Assembly (NCBI GenBank): GCA_034437555.1
Contig: DAOTTQ010000030.1
Coordinates: forward strand, 1-64,000
DNA length: 64,000 nt
Reading direction: 5' to 3'
Origin: JANWYT01 sp034437555
GTDB lineage: Bacteria > Chloroflexota > Anaerolineae > Aggregatilineales > Phototrophicaceae
Positions within the stretch are counted from its first letter, which is position 1. Every line of letters starts with the position of its first letter. Position numbers and translations under genes: made by a program. The notes below the pieces were generated by a model. That model was given only the letters and a program-made list of their open reading frames with translations. It did no database searches and was not told the origin of the DNA. Below are positions 47,843-58,077 of this stretch, one piece after another.

Positions 47843-50800
47843 ATGCCAAGTGATTTTGTGCATTTGCACGTTCATACAGAATTTTCGTTGCTTGATGGTC
47901 AAAGCAGAATTAGCGAGCTTGTTAAACGCGCCAAAGAGCTAGACATGCCTGCTGTGGGCATTAGCGACCATGGCGTAATGTTTGGCGTGGTAGACCTGTT
48001 TAATAAGGCGACAGACGCAGGCATTAAGCCCGTTATTGGCATGGAAGCGTATCTTGCGCCACGCAAAATGACCGATAAAGACGGGCAAAAAGACAAGCGT
48101 CCCTTTCACCTATTGTTATGGGCAGAAAACCAAGAAGGTTACAAAAACCTGCTTAAAATTGCCAGCGCGTCCCAGTTAGAGGGCTACTATTATCGCCCGC
48201 GCATTGACCGCGAATTTTTAGCAGCACATTCCAAAGGCATTATTGCCACTAGTGGCTGTTTGGCATCGCACATCCCGCGCCTTTTAGATGACATGGGCGA
48301 AGACAGCGCGCGTCAAGAAATTGGCTGGTATCAAGAGGTTTTTGGCGCAGATAACTTCTTCTTAGAACTACAGCCCCACAACATTGACGAGCTTAAACGC
48401 CTTAATCAATGGCTGATTAACTATCGCCAAAGTGGGCATACCCCTGTGCAATTGTTAGCCACCAATGACATGCACTATGTGCGCAAAGATGACACAGAAA
48501 CGCACGATGTACTGCTGGCGATTCAAACAACCTCGATGGTAAATGACGCAAAACGCATGCGTCTTACACCATTAGGTAGCTACTATATGAAGAGCGCAGA
48601 AGAAATGCGCCAAGAGTTTGATGGCGTTGCCCCCGAACTCATTAACGAAGCGTTTGCCAACACACTCGCTATTGCCGAGCGTAGCAACGTCAACCTTAAG
48701 CGTGAAGAATATCATTTGCCCCTTTTCCCTGTGCCAGATGGCTTTGATGAACGGGGTTATTTGCATCATTTGTGTTACTTGGGGCTAGGATGGCGGTTTC
48801 CTAACCGTGAAACAGACCCCATTTTAGTAGAACGCCTAGAGCGCGAGCTTAACATCATTGGCAATATGGGCTTTAACACCTACTTCTTGATTGTGTGGGA
48901 CTTGTGCATGTTTGCGCGTGCAGTGGATATTTGGTGGAATGTGCGGGGTTCGGGTGCAGGCTCTTTGGTGGCGTATTGCTTGGGCATTACCAACCTCGAC
49001 CCCATCCAAAACAGCCTACTCTTTGAACGCTTCCTAAACCCTGGTCGCGTTTCCATGCCCGATATTGACCTTGATTACCCCGATGATAGGCGCGGTGAAA
49101 TGATTGCCTATGCCGTAGACAAATACGGCGAGGACAAAGTCGCAGCCATTATCACGTTTGGAACAATGGGCGCAAAAGCCGCTGTGCGCGATGTGGCGCG
49201 TGTGATGGATGTTCCGTTGGATAAAGTGATGCGAGCCGTTAAGCTCATTCCCACCGAAGCCAAGCAAAAGCCCATTATGGAGTATGTTGAAGCCGACCCC
49301 GACCTGAAACGCATGTACGACACCGACCCCGACATTAAGCGCGTGGTAGATACGGCGGTAGAGCTACAAGGCTTAACGCGCCACGCCTCTACTCATGCGG
49401 CAGGCGTGATTATTGCGGATAGGTCTTTACAAGAATACTTACCCTTATATCGCCTGACAGGCACAGACCCCAGCGGTGGCTCACTAAAAAGCGTTACACA
49501 ATTTCCAATGGAAACCGCCGAATCCATTGGCTTGCTTAAAGTAGACTTTTTGGGCTTATCCACGCTCACTATTTTGCGTCGCGCGTGCAACCTCATTGAA
49601 AAGCATCACGGTATTCGCTACACAATGGATAATATCCCATATCGTCACGATGATGACAACGTTACTGATGAGCAACGGCGCATGTTAGACGAATCCTTTA
49701 AGATGATGGGACGTGGCGAAACCGTAGGCGTGTTTCAGGTAGAAAGCAGTGGGATGCAGAGCATGTTACGTGATATGCGCCCCTTCAAATTTGAACACAT
49801 CATCGCGGGTATTTCACTTTATCGTCCGGGTCCTATGGACTTCATCCCGCAGTTTAACCGCCGTATGCACGGACAAGAGCAAACCCTTTACCATCACCCC
49901 CTGTTAGAAAATATATTGTCAGAAACTTATGGGATAATGGTTTATCAAGAACAATTGATGCAAATTGCAGGCGAGTTGTTTAATTATGCACTCGGCGAAG
50001 CCGACCTCATGCGCCGTGCGGTGTCTAAGAAAAAAGAGAAAGACCTGCTAGAGCATCGTACTATTTTTCAAGAACGAGCCCCCGAAAACGGCATAGACCA
50101 AGAAACTACCAATAAAATATTTGATGATATTGTGTTCTTTGCTAACTATGGATTCAATAAATCTCATGCTTCTGATTATGCGGTTATTACCGTACAGACG
50201 GCGTATCTTAAGTGCCATTATCCTCATGAGTATATGACGGCACTTTTAAGCGTGCAGTTTAACGATAGCGATAAAGTAGCGACCTTCTTAGAAGAGTGTC
50301 GCCGTCTTAATATCCCCATCCTGCCCCCCGATGTCAACTATAGCTTGCTAGAATTTGACATTGAAAAGATGGCGGATGGTGGGCGCGGGGTGCGCTTTGG
50401 CTTATCCGCCGTTAAAAATGCGGGCGTAAACGCCCTACAACACCTGATTGATGGGCGCGGACAGGGGGGCATATTTACCTCCTTAACCGACCTGTGCCAG
50501 CGTGTAGACCTGCGCCAAGTGGGCAAAAAAGCCCTAGAGTGCCTGATTAAAGTAGGCGCATTAGAGGCGTTTGGCGAGCGCGACATTTTGCTAGAAACCC
50601 TAGAGCGCATGATGACCTTTAGCAACGATTATCACAAGGCAAAGCAAAGCGGGCAAAAGAGCCTCTTTGGCGATGACGGCATTACACTGGGCGAGATTGC
50701 TTTGGTTAATCCGCGTGAGCGCGTCAACCGCCGTGAGATGCTGTTGTGGGAAAAAGAATTGTTGGGGCTATACGTCACAGGTCGTCCTATAGACCGCTTT

Positions 50801-51646
50801 GTGCCACAGCTAAAACGCTTTTCACAATTGGCAGAAGTAAGCCAACTGCGCAACATGCTAGAAGAAGGCAAGCAACTTCACGATAAGGGCGTACAAATTG
50901 CCGGTGAAATTGTGGGCGTCAGGCGCGTTAATACCAAAAGTGGAGACCAAATGGTCATCCTGCAACTGGAAGATTGGCATGAAAGCGCGGGCATCATCGA
51001 AGTGGTGCTGTTCCCCAAAACCTGGCACAAAGTGAATATCACCTTCCAAGCCGAAAATGAACGCCAGCTTGAAGAAGGCGAAATTGTCCTTATTCGGGGC
51101 AAGGCAGATACACAACGGGGCGACCTACAAATTATCGGCGATAGCATCACCAGCGATTTTGATGTGATGATGCCCACCCAAAACACCCAAGAACACAGTA
51201 ACGCCATACCCTCTTGGATGGATAACGAAGGTTCGGAAGGGCGGCGCATTATCTCTACCAGTGCCGAAGAACCGCCTCCCTTTGCGTATGAGAATACAGT
51301 ACAAGCACCTATCAGCACCGAAAACCCGCAATGGATGGACGGTAGCCGTGTTATCACCGAAATTGACGTGCTTTTGTTTGATGACGAACCCGAAAGCACC
51401 GCGCATCAGGTAGTGGTCATTCACTTCAAAATGAACGGGGATGAGGAAAAAGACAGCAGAAAGTTTAATCGGCTACGAAAATTCTTTATTGAACACCCCG
51501 GCAAACAGCGCGTAGACGTGGTGTTGCACTACGAAGATAAGCGAAAACGCTTTAGATTGCCCGAAACTGTGGGATATTCCAAAGGCTTTGAGACAAAGTT
51601 GCTCAAAATTGACAATGTAAAATCAATCACTTTGGAGCAATCTTAA
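47843..51646 (+). CDS. dnaE: DNA polymerase III alpha subunit
   Basis: A 1267-residue replicative polymerase of the DnaE1 type. Domains: PHP at about 1-270, beginning 'FVHLHVHTEFSLLDG' and retaining 'GISDHGVMFG', 'SGCLASH' and 'TNDMHY'; polymerase core with the catalytic 'PDIDLDYPDDRRGE' near residue 411 and 'YNFALGEAD'-like region reading 'FNYALGEADLMRRAVSKKK' near residue 715; helix-hairpin-helix and OB fold ('VQIAGEIVGVRRVNTKSGDQM', about 1015); and a C-terminal beta-rich region. The PHP metal ligands look intact. The ribosome-binding site is weak. Stands alone between gdhA and pfkA. Confidence 0.96.
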   Translation: MPSDFVHLHVHTEFSLLDGQSRISELVKRAKELDMPAVGISDHGVMFGVVDLFNKATDAGIKPVIGMEAYLAPRKMTDKDGQKDKRPFHLLLWAENQEGYKNLLKIASASQLEGYYYRPRIDREFLAAHSKGIIATSGCLASHIPRLLDDMGEDSARQEIGWYQEVFGADNFFLELQPHNIDELKRLNQWLINYRQSGHTPVQLLATNDMHYVRKDDTETHDVLLAIQTTSMVNDAKRMRLTPLGSYYMKSAEEMRQEFDGVAPELINEAFANTLAIAERSNVNLKREEYHLPLFPVPDGFDERGYLHHLCYLGLGWRFPNRETDPILVERLERELNIIGNMGFNTYFLIVWDLCMFARAVDIWWNVRGSGAGSLVAYCLGITNLDPIQNSLLFERFLNPGRVSMPDIDLDYPDDRRGEMIAYAVDKYGEDKVAAIITFGTMGAKAAVRDVARVMDVPLDKVMRAVKLIPTEAKQKPIMEYVEADPDLKRMYDTDPDIKRVVDTAVELQGLTRHASTHAAGVIIADRSLQEYLPLYRLTGTDPSGGSLKSVTQFPMETAESIGLLKVDFLGLSTLTILRRACNLIEKHHGIRYTMDNIPYRHDDDNVTDEQRRMLDESFKMMGRGETVGVFQVESSGMQSMLRDMRPFKFEHIIAGISLYRPGPMDFIPQFNRRMHGQEQTLYHHPLLENILSETYGIMVYQEQLMQIAGELFNYALGEADLMRRAVSKKKEKDLLEHRTIFQERAPENGIDQETTNKIFDDIVFFANYGFNKSHASDYAVITVQTAYLKCHYPHEYMTALLSVQFNDSDKVATFLEECRRLNIPILPPDVNYSLLEFDIEKMADGGRGVRFGLSAVKNAGVNALQHLIDGRGQGGIFTSLTDLCQRVDLRQVGKKALECLIKVGALEAFGERDILLETLERMMTFSNDYHKAKQSGQKSLFGDDGITLGEIALVNPRERVNRREMLLWEKELLGLYVTGRPIDRFVPQLKRFSQLAEVSQLRNMLEEGKQLHDKGVQIAGEIVGVRRVNTKSGDQMVILQLEDWHESAGIIEVVLFPKTWHKVNITFQAENERQLEEGEIVLIRGKADTQRGDLQIIGDSITSDFDVMMPTQNTQEHSNAIPSWMDNEGSEGRRIISTSAEEPPPFAYENTVQAPISTENPQWMDGSRVITEIDVLLFDDEPESTAHQVVVIHFKMNGDEEKDSRKFNRLRKFFIEHPGKQRVDVVLHYEDKRKRFRLPETVGYSKGFETKLLKIDNVKSITLEQS

Positions 51647-51741
51647 CGCATTCTTCACAAGTAAGTTGTATCATACTGTGTGTTTTTCTAAAAACGAGAA
51701 TTAACGAGCCGATAACACGGCTTTTTGAATAGGAGCGACGC

Positions 51742-52707
51742 ATGAAGCGTATTGCAATAATGACAAGTGGCGGTGATGCGCCCGGAATGAATGCCGCGAT
51801 TCGGGCGGTGGTGCGTGCAGGACTAGAACAGGGCGTAGAAGTCTATGGCGTGCGCCAAGCCTATGCGGGCTTGCTGACGGGTGATTTTGAACGCCTTACC
51901 AGCCGTGAAGTAAGCGGTATTTTGCAACGGGGTGGCACTATTTTACAAACCGCCCGCAACGAAGAATTTAAAACCCCACAAGGGCAAAAGAAAGCCCTCC
52001 GTAGCCTTAACGAACACGGCATTGAAGGCATGATTGTGGTGGGCGGTGATGGGAGCTTGCGGGGCGCAATTGCCCTTCATAAATTGGGCGTGCCTGTGGT
52101 AGGTGTGCCTGCCAGCATTGACAATGACATTTTTGGCACAGACATGGCAATTGGCGTAGATACCGCTCTTAACACCATCCTAGATTCTATTGACCGCCTT
52201 CGTGACACCGCCACCTCTCATAATCGTGGTTTTATTATTGAAGTAATGGGGCGCAACTGCGGTTACTTGGCGTTGATGGGGGGCATCCTTGGGGGTGCAG
52301 AACTCGTGATTATCCCCGAACAGCCCATTACTATGCAAGAAGTGGCAAAGTCCTTAGAAGATGCGTATGTGCGCGGTAAAAACCACGCTATCGCCGTTAT
52401 TGCCGAAGGCGCATCATTTACCATCAATGAGCTAACCCAGTTTCTAGACCAACACCCCACAGGCTTTGAAATTCGCCTGACCATTTTGGGGCATACCCAA
52501 CGTGGCGGAAGCCCCACTGCCTTTGACCGTCTACTAGCCACCAGCTTGGGCGTAGAAGCCATGAAGATGCTGTTGGCAGGCAAAACAGGCGTAATGGTGG
52601 GCAGGCAAGGGCGCGACAACGTGCCTGTGCCTTTAGAGGAGGTCGTTAGCAAAACGCGCCCCCTAAACCCCGAATATATCAACATGGCAAAAATGCTCTC
52701 GCGCTAG
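51742..52707 (+). CDS. pfkA: 6-phosphofructokinase (ATP-type)
   Basis: A 321-residue enzyme phosphorylating fructose 6-phosphate in glycolysis. Marks: N-terminal 'MTSGGDAPGMNAAIRAVVR', 'VVGGDGSLRGA' with the Gly-Gly-Asp-Gly-Ser loop of ATP-dependent enzymes, 'PASIDNDIFGTD' and 'EVMGRNCGYLAL', then 'GHTQRGGSPTAFDR'. Size is that of short bacterial PfkA. AGGAG stands six bases upstream of the ATG. It is 95 bases after dnaE and 149 bases before secA. Confidence 0.97.
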   Translation: MKRIAIMTSGGDAPGMNAAIRAVVRAGLEQGVEVYGVRQAYAGLLTGDFERLTSREVSGILQRGGTILQTARNEEFKTPQGQKKALRSLNEHGIEGMIVVGGDGSLRGAIALHKLGVPVVGVPASIDNDIFGTDMAIGVDTALNTILDSIDRLRDTATSHNRGFIIEVMGRNCGYLALMGGILGGAELVIIPEQPITMQEVAKSLEDAYVRGKNHAIAVIAEGASFTINELTQFLDQHPTGFEIRLTILGHTQRGGSPTAFDRLLATSLGVEAMKMLLAGKTGVMVGRQGRDNVPVPLEEVVSKTRPLNPEYINMAKMLSR

Positions 52708-52856
52708 ATAGCCTTTTGAATTTCTAACAAGACGTTTACGCTATTGTGCTAGAATGGCTTTTTGACGGACATCACACACAAAACGGGGGTAAAAATTACG
52801 TCCTGTTTGCGTTATGATGCCCCCTTCAACGGTGAACACACTTGAGGTCTGACCCA

Positions 52857-55655
52857 ATGAGTATTTTTAAGAAAGTAGTAAAAACCGTTTTTGGCGACCC
52901 GATGGAACGCGCCGTAAATAAATATCGGGAAGCAGCAGCCAAAATCAACGTTCATGAACCTGCCATGAAAGCCCTAGGCGATGATGACGCATTTCGCGCA
53001 AAAACCGCCGAGTTCAAAGAACGCTTGGAAAAAGGCGAAACCCTAGAGAACATCCTTCCAGAAGCCTTTGCGCTGGTAAGAGAAGCGGCTCTCCGAAAAA
53101 TTCAAAAACGCCATTATGACGTGCAAATGATTGGTGGTATTGTGCTTCACGGGGGGCGGATTGCCGAAATGAAAACGGGTGAAGGTAAAACTTTGGTTGC
53201 CACCCTGCCCATTTACCTAAACGCCCTCACAGGCAAAGGCGTTCACTTGGTCACCCCAAATGACTATTTGAGCAAGGTCGGCTTGCAACAAATGGGCATC
53301 GTCTACCACACACTAGGTTTAACATCGTCTGTGATTCAAAATACGGGCGGTTCACCAGATGACGGTTCTTACATCTTTGACCCCGAATACCAATCCGATG
53401 ATGCACGCTTTCAGTTTTTGCGCCCCTGTACACGGCGCGAAGCGTACCGCACCGACATCACCTATGGCACAAACAACGAGTTCGGCTTTGATTACCTACG
53501 CGATAACATGGTGTGGGACAAAAACAGCCTAACCCAACGTGACCTTCACTTTGCCATCATTGACGAAGTAGACAATATCCTCATTGATGAAGCACGTACA
53601 CCGCTTATCATCAGTGGGCAAGCGGATGAACCCAGCGACTATTACCGCGTGTTTACGCAAATTGTTAAAACGCTACAGCCTAGCTCACAAAGTAGCATTG
53701 ACGATAAAGAACCCGATTCCGACTTTGTGATAGACCTTAAAGACCGTATTGCCTACCTAACCGACCAAGGCGTAGAAGAAGTAGAACGCCGTATGCGCTC
53801 GCAGGGCATCCTTAAAGCCGACCACCTTTACCACCCCGATAACGCCGAAGTGATTCCTTATCTTGATAACTGCCTTCGCGCTAAAGCCCTTTATCAAAAT
53901 GATCATGAATATGTGGTACAGGGTGGGCAAGTGGTCATTGTGGATGACTTTACAGGGCGTTTGATGCCCGGCAGACGCTTTAGCGAAGGCTTGCACCAAG
54001 CCATTGAAGCCAAAGAAGGCGTACAAATTCGCCGTGAAAACGTCACGATGGCAACCATCACCTTCCAAAACTTCTTTAGAATGTACAACAAATTGGCGGG
54101 CATGACGGGTACGGCTCTTACGGAGCAAGAAGAATTTGAGAAAATTTACAACCTTGACGTAATTGCCATCCCCACCAACGTGGTAGCGCAACGTTTAGAC
54201 CGCGAAGACCTGATTTATATGTCTGAGCGTGCCAAATGGAAAGCCGTTGTTGCCGAAATTAAGGCGCGTAGTGAAAAAGGTCAGCCTGTACTCGTGGGTA
54301 CGGTTGCCATTGAAACCTCCGAAACATTAAGCAAAGAGCTAAAGCGGGCGGGCATCCCCCACGATGTACTTAATGCCAAACAACACGAGCGCGAAGCCAG
54401 TGTCATTGCCCAAGCAGGGCGCATGGGCGCAGTAACCATTGCTACCAACATGGCAGGGCGCGGTGTGGACATTTTGCTGGGGGGCAACCCCGAAGGGCTG
54501 GCGCGTGACCAATTGCGCGAACTCTTTAAGAAAGATGTTACCGAAGCCACCTCCGACGAACTAGCCACTGCCCTAGAACACGCCGAGCGCATTGTTAAAG
54601 AGGAGCGCAAGGGCGTCTTAGACGCAGGGGGCTTGTTTGTGCTAGGCACAGAACGCCACGAAGCACGCCGTATTGATAACCAGCTTCGTGGGCGTAGTGG
54701 TCGTCAGGGTGACCCCGGCGAATCACGTTTCTTCTTGTCATTAGAAGATGACCTCATGCGCCGTTTTAATAGCGAGCAAGTGAAGAAGATTTTGGCGTGG
54801 ATTAACATGCCCGAAGACGAACCCATTGAGCATAGCATGGTCTCCAAGACCATCGAACAAGCCCAAGTGCGTGTTGAAGGCTATAACTTCGACATTCGCA
54901 AGCGCGTTCTTGAATATGATGATGTTGTCAACATACAACGTGCCGTCATTTATAAGCAACGTCGTGAATGGATTGCCAAAGCCAACGAAACGCTTAAAGC
55001 CGATTATGTGGCTATGATAGAGAAGCGCGTCCTTAGTACCTTTAACGACTTTGCCGAAGGCGATAACGTGGCAGATTGGGATGTGGTGGTGCTTCATCGG
55101 GAACTCTTGCGTGTGTTCCCTGTGCCACTTGCCATCACGCCCGACACCCTGCAAGGTATGACGAAAGATGATCTAGAAGAAGCCCTCATCAACGCCGTAC
55201 ACGCCACTTTTGAAGCCAAAGAACGCGAGTTTGAAGTCGTCAAAGAAGGCTGGTTTGATGGGGTGATGCGCTCACGCATCTTATACGCCATTGATAACCA
55301 TTGGCAACGCCACCTAACGGCATTAGACATGCTTCGTGAAGGCATTGGCTTAATGAGCATTGCCCAACGCGACCCCCTTGTAGAATACAAACGCGACTCC
55401 TTTCATATGTTTGAGGAGATGCAAGACCAAATTACCGAACTGATGTGCAATAGCATTTATCGTGTTAGCCCGCAAGTGGTGGTCAATCAGCCCACACGCC
55501 GCAACGTACAAATGCAAACCAATGCACCCCAACAGCAAGCCCCCCAGCCGATGCAAAAGAAGAAAACCCTAGAGCGCAATGACCCTTGTCATTGTGGCAG
55601 TGGCAAAAAGTATAAAAACTGCCACATGCGTGAAGATGCAAAGGTTTCTTCCTAA
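52857..55655 (+). CDS. secA: Preprotein translocase ATPase SecA
   Basis: A 932-residue motor that drives unfolded proteins through SecYEG. N-terminal 'RKIQKRHYDVQMIGGIVLHGG' and Walker A 'MKTGEGKTLVATLP', DEAD-box region 'IIDEVDNILIDEARTPLIISG', NBD2 'GTVAIETSE' and 'NMAGRGVDILLGG', helical wing and scaffold domains, and the C-terminal zinc-binding SEC-C motif 'RNDPCHCGSGKKYKNCH'. The typical DEVDS reads DEVDN. ATG 52857 follows GAGG by nine bases; the longer frame starts with TTG and is rejected. Followed by a terminator. Confidence 0.97.
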   Translation: MSIFKKVVKTVFGDPMERAVNKYREAAAKINVHEPAMKALGDDDAFRAKTAEFKERLEKGETLENILPEAFALVREAALRKIQKRHYDVQMIGGIVLHGGRIAEMKTGEGKTLVATLPIYLNALTGKGVHLVTPNDYLSKVGLQQMGIVYHTLGLTSSVIQNTGGSPDDGSYIFDPEYQSDDARFQFLRPCTRREAYRTDITYGTNNEFGFDYLRDNMVWDKNSLTQRDLHFAIIDEVDNILIDEARTPLIISGQADEPSDYYRVFTQIVKTLQPSSQSSIDDKEPDSDFVIDLKDRIAYLTDQGVEEVERRMRSQGILKADHLYHPDNAEVIPYLDNCLRAKALYQNDHEYVVQGGQVVIVDDFTGRLMPGRRFSEGLHQAIEAKEGVQIRRENVTMATITFQNFFRMYNKLAGMTGTALTEQEEFEKIYNLDVIAIPTNVVAQRLDREDLIYMSERAKWKAVVAEIKARSEKGQPVLVGTVAIETSETLSKELKRAGIPHDVLNAKQHEREASVIAQAGRMGAVTIATNMAGRGVDILLGGNPEGLARDQLRELFKKDVTEATSDELATALEHAERIVKEERKGVLDAGGLFVLGTERHEARRIDNQLRGRSGRQGDPGESRFFLSLEDDLMRRFNSEQVKKILAWINMPEDEPIEHSMVSKTIEQAQVRVEGYNFDIRKRVLEYDDVVNIQRAVIYKQRREWIAKANETLKADYVAMIEKRVLSTFNDFAEGDNVADWDVVVLHRELLRVFPVPLAITPDTLQGMTKDDLEEALINAVHATFEAKEREFEVVKEGWFDGVMRSRILYAIDNHWQRHLTALDMLREGIGLMSIAQRDPLVEYKRDSFHMFEEMQDQITELMCNSIYRVSPQVVVNQPTRRNVQMQTNAPQQQAPQPMQKKKTLERNDPCHCGSGKKYKNCHMREDAKVSS

Positions 55656-55673
55656 AGTATGCATAAACACAAA

Positions 55674-55706
55674 AAAGCCCCTTCTGATTAAGTGGGGGCT
55701 TTGTTT
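55674..55706 (+). terminator. Terminator of secA
   Basis: AAAGCCCC (55674-55681) pairs with GGGGCTTT (55695-55702... allowing one extra G in the loop side) and is followed by TGTTTG. It lies 18 bases after the secA stop. Confidence 0.7.
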
Positions 55707-55858
55707 GACCCTGATTACAGATAGAATTTGCAAACTAACTCACTTTAATGTATAGTTAAGCTGTCTCACTAAACGCACTTAAAACCATAAAATGCCCAGT
55801 ACGTTCAATAAATTCTTGTTATCGGTGTGGTTAATTTTGAACTCTAGGAGAACCGCTC

Positions 55859-56251
55859 ATGCCTCAGCCCAGCTATGCAGAGGATAGTAAAACCGATATG
55901 GAGTCAGTCTGGTTGGAATTTCTAAAAACAAAGGTCAACTCGTTCATTAAGTGGGACTTGGTGAGTTTTTTCCACAACAACCCCTACACCGTAGACACCG
56001 CAGAAAACATCGCGTCGTTTATTGCTCGCGATAGCCAAACAGTCCAAGAAGAGATGAACGAGCTTGTGCGTGATGGCGTACTAGAAACCGCCGAAAAAAC
56101 GCAGGGGTTCATCTATCGTCTGACAACCACCCCAGAAACCCGCCAACTTGTGGATGAATTTATCATGGCGTGCCATGATAGAAACTTCCGAGTGCAAATG
56201 ATTAACGTCATCATTAGTTTGGGCAATTTTTCGCCAAGATATGATTTCTAA
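55859..56251 (+). CDS. Small winged-helix-like protein of unknown function
   Basis: A 130-residue soluble protein whose middle reads like a winged helix: 'IKWDLVSFFHNNPYTVDTAENIASFIARDSQTVQEEMNELVRDGVLET', where the spacing of helix, turn and helix resembles MarR/ArsR-type DNA-binding domains, followed by 'GFIYRLT' as a wing. The family is not recognised. ATG at 55859 with AGGAG upstream. It precedes two small membrane-protein genes on the same strand. Confidence 0.62.
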   Translation: MPQPSYAEDSKTDMESVWLEFLKTKVNSFIKWDLVSFFHNNPYTVDTAENIASFIARDSQTVQEEMNELVRDGVLETAEKTQGFIYRLTTTPETRQLVDEFIMACHDRNFRVQMINVIISLGNFSPRYDF

Positions 56252-56287
56252 CGGCTAAAATTCGCTCATTTTCAAGGTAAGTATCCG

Positions 56288-56587
56288 TTGACCCTTTCTG
56301 CGCTACACCAGTTTTTTACACTGTATACGTGGTTTGGCATGGCGTTACTTATACTGCTTATTGCACTTGTGGCACGGTTCTATGAACGGTTCTCACAAAT
56401 TAGCACTCATTACCGATGGTATGCTATACCTGTCGCGCTAATGGGTGCTTTTGCTGTCCGTGATGCGTCTATGCCACTCTTGCAAGGGGACGTTATTTCA
56501 GAGGCGTTGCTGGCAATCGGGGGCGTGCTTTTCTTGGTCATGGTGGTGCATCTTTCACGCCACATGCTTCGCAAAGTAGAGGGCTAA
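56288..56587 (+). CDS. Small membrane protein of unknown function
   Basis: A 99-residue protein with three hydrophobic segments (about 13-33, 46-60, 73-90) and a short basic C-terminus. It starts at TTG 56288, with CAAGG about nine bases upstream. Four bases separate its stop from the next membrane-protein gene, so the two are almost certainly co-translated and may form a complex. No family recognised. Confidence 0.6.
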   Translation: MTLSALHQFFTLYTWFGMALLILLIALVARFYERFSQISTHYRWYAIPVALMGAFAVRDASMPLLQGDVISEALLAIGGVLFLVMVVHLSRHMLRKVEG

Positions 56588-56591
56588 CGCC

Positions 56592-56900
56592 ATGCTAGGG
56601 GTCATTGGGCTAGTTGCTATGGGAAGTGGCTTAATGGTCTTTGGCTTTGTTAGCCACCGTTTGGGGGAAGTTCTACGTGCCTCGCCCTATCATTGCGCGC
56701 TCTACCTTGGGGCGGTGTGTGTATGGGGTGGTGCGCTTACCCGTTTGCTTTTTCTAACGGGTTCATTGGCATCTTTTCCTGTTTTGTATCAAAATAGTAT
56801 CTACGTTCTTTTGGCGTATGGGTTGCCTGCGCTAGGGGTAACGCTGGCGCTACTAGCCACATGGTACTATTGGAGCTGGTTGCTGGCGGAACGAAACTAA
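56592..56900 (+). CDS. Small membrane protein of unknown function
   Basis: A 102-residue protein with three hydrophobic segments (about 3-22, 35-58, 73-95), starting at ATG 56592 four bases after its neighbour. The pair resembles many small two-gene membrane units of unknown role. The 83 bases up to the adenosine deaminase gene hold no further gene. Confidence 0.6.
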   Translation: MLGVIGLVAMGSGLMVFGFVSHRLGEVLRASPYHCALYLGAVCVWGGALTRLLFLTGSLASFPVLYQNSIYVLLAYGLPALGVTLALLATWYYWSWLLAERN

Positions 56901-56983
56901 ATTAAAGCCTACGCAGTTTATTTGATAACACTCTTGCCCAAACTTGCGTAGCACATTTGAACGCCATTTTTTAAGGACATCGT

Positions 56984-58030
56984 GTGTACGAGCTAGACCC
57001 AGAGCTACTCGCTACAGTAAAAGCAATGCCCAAAATAGAGTTGCATCGTCACCTTGAGGGGAGTGTGAGATTGCAGACGCTTCTTGATATTGCCCAGCAA
57101 TATGAGATGGAAATGCCCGATTACACCGCCGATACCCTGCGCCCCTTTGTACAAATGATGCCCGACGAAGTCCGCGATAGCAAGCACTTTCTCGCCAAGT
57201 TTATGACATTGCGCCAATTTTACCGTAGCCATGATATTGTGGCACGCATTGCTCGTGAAGTGGTAGAAGATGCCGCCAGAGATAATGTGCAGTATTTAGA
57301 GATGCGCTTTACCCCCAAAGCCCTGTGTAACTTCGTCCAAAGCCCCTATCATGAAATGGTGGGCTTAGTGTGCGAAGTAGGCAACCAAGCCGCCCGTGAC
57401 TGTGGGATACAGGTGCGTTATATCATTAGCATGAATCGCCATGAATCTGTAGAGCTGGGCGAGAACGCCCTTAAAGCCGCCCTCATGCACGTAGATAAGG
57501 GCGTTGTGGGGCTAGATTTAGCAGGCGATGAAGCCAACTTTAGCGCGTTGCCCTTTAGAGATTTGTTTAGGCGTGCCAAATCAGAAGGCTTATTTATTAC
57601 CGTTCACGCGGGCGAGTGGGCAGGCGCAAGTAGCGTTTGGGATGCCATTGGCAATATGAAAGCCGACCGCGTAGGACACGGCATTAAAGTATTAGACGAC
57701 CCCGCCATGGTGAATGTGATAGTAGAACGTGAGATTGCCCTCGAAATTTGCCCTACCAGCAATTACCTTAGTGGCATTGTAAATGCGCTGACAGAACACC
57801 CCATGATAGAACTTACGCGCCAGCACGTTTTAACCACCATCAACACCGATGACCCGTCAATTTGTGATGTAACACTCAGTGAAGAAATTGCGCGTGCCAT
57901 TCAGTATATGTCGTTGTCCCTAGACGAAGTAAAAGGCTACACCATCCGCGCTGCCCGTACTGCGTTTTTACCACGCTCAGAACGCGAAGCCCTTGTGCGC
58001 CAGTTTCAGGGCTTTTTTGCGACGGTATAG
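56984..58030 (+). CDS. add: Adenosine deaminase family protein
   Basis: A 348-residue metal-dependent deaminase of the purine-salvage type, converting adenosine (or a related aminopurine nucleoside) to inosine. Metal ligands and active-site residues: 'ELHRHLEGSV' near residue 18, 'VHAGEWAGASSVWDAI' near residue 205, 'RVGHGIKV' with the catalytic His, 'CPTSNYLSG' and 'NTDDPSI' near residue 285. GTG start with TTAAGGA upstream. Since some members of this family act on other substrates, the exact substrate is inferred. Confidence 0.9.
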   Translation: MYELDPELLATVKAMPKIELHRHLEGSVRLQTLLDIAQQYEMEMPDYTADTLRPFVQMMPDEVRDSKHFLAKFMTLRQFYRSHDIVARIAREVVEDAARDNVQYLEMRFTPKALCNFVQSPYHEMVGLVCEVGNQAARDCGIQVRYIISMNRHESVELGENALKAALMHVDKGVVGLDLAGDEANFSALPFRDLFRRAKSEGLFITVHAGEWAGASSVWDAIGNMKADRVGHGIKVLDDPAMVNVIVEREIALEICPTSNYLSGIVNALTEHPMIELTRQHVLTTINTDDPSICDVTLSEEIARAIQYMSLSLDEVKGYTIRAARTAFLPRSEREALVRQFQGFFATV

Positions 58031-58077
58031 CTGGTTTACAATCCCCTCTTGATAAATAGTCTTAAAGGCTTGCAACC

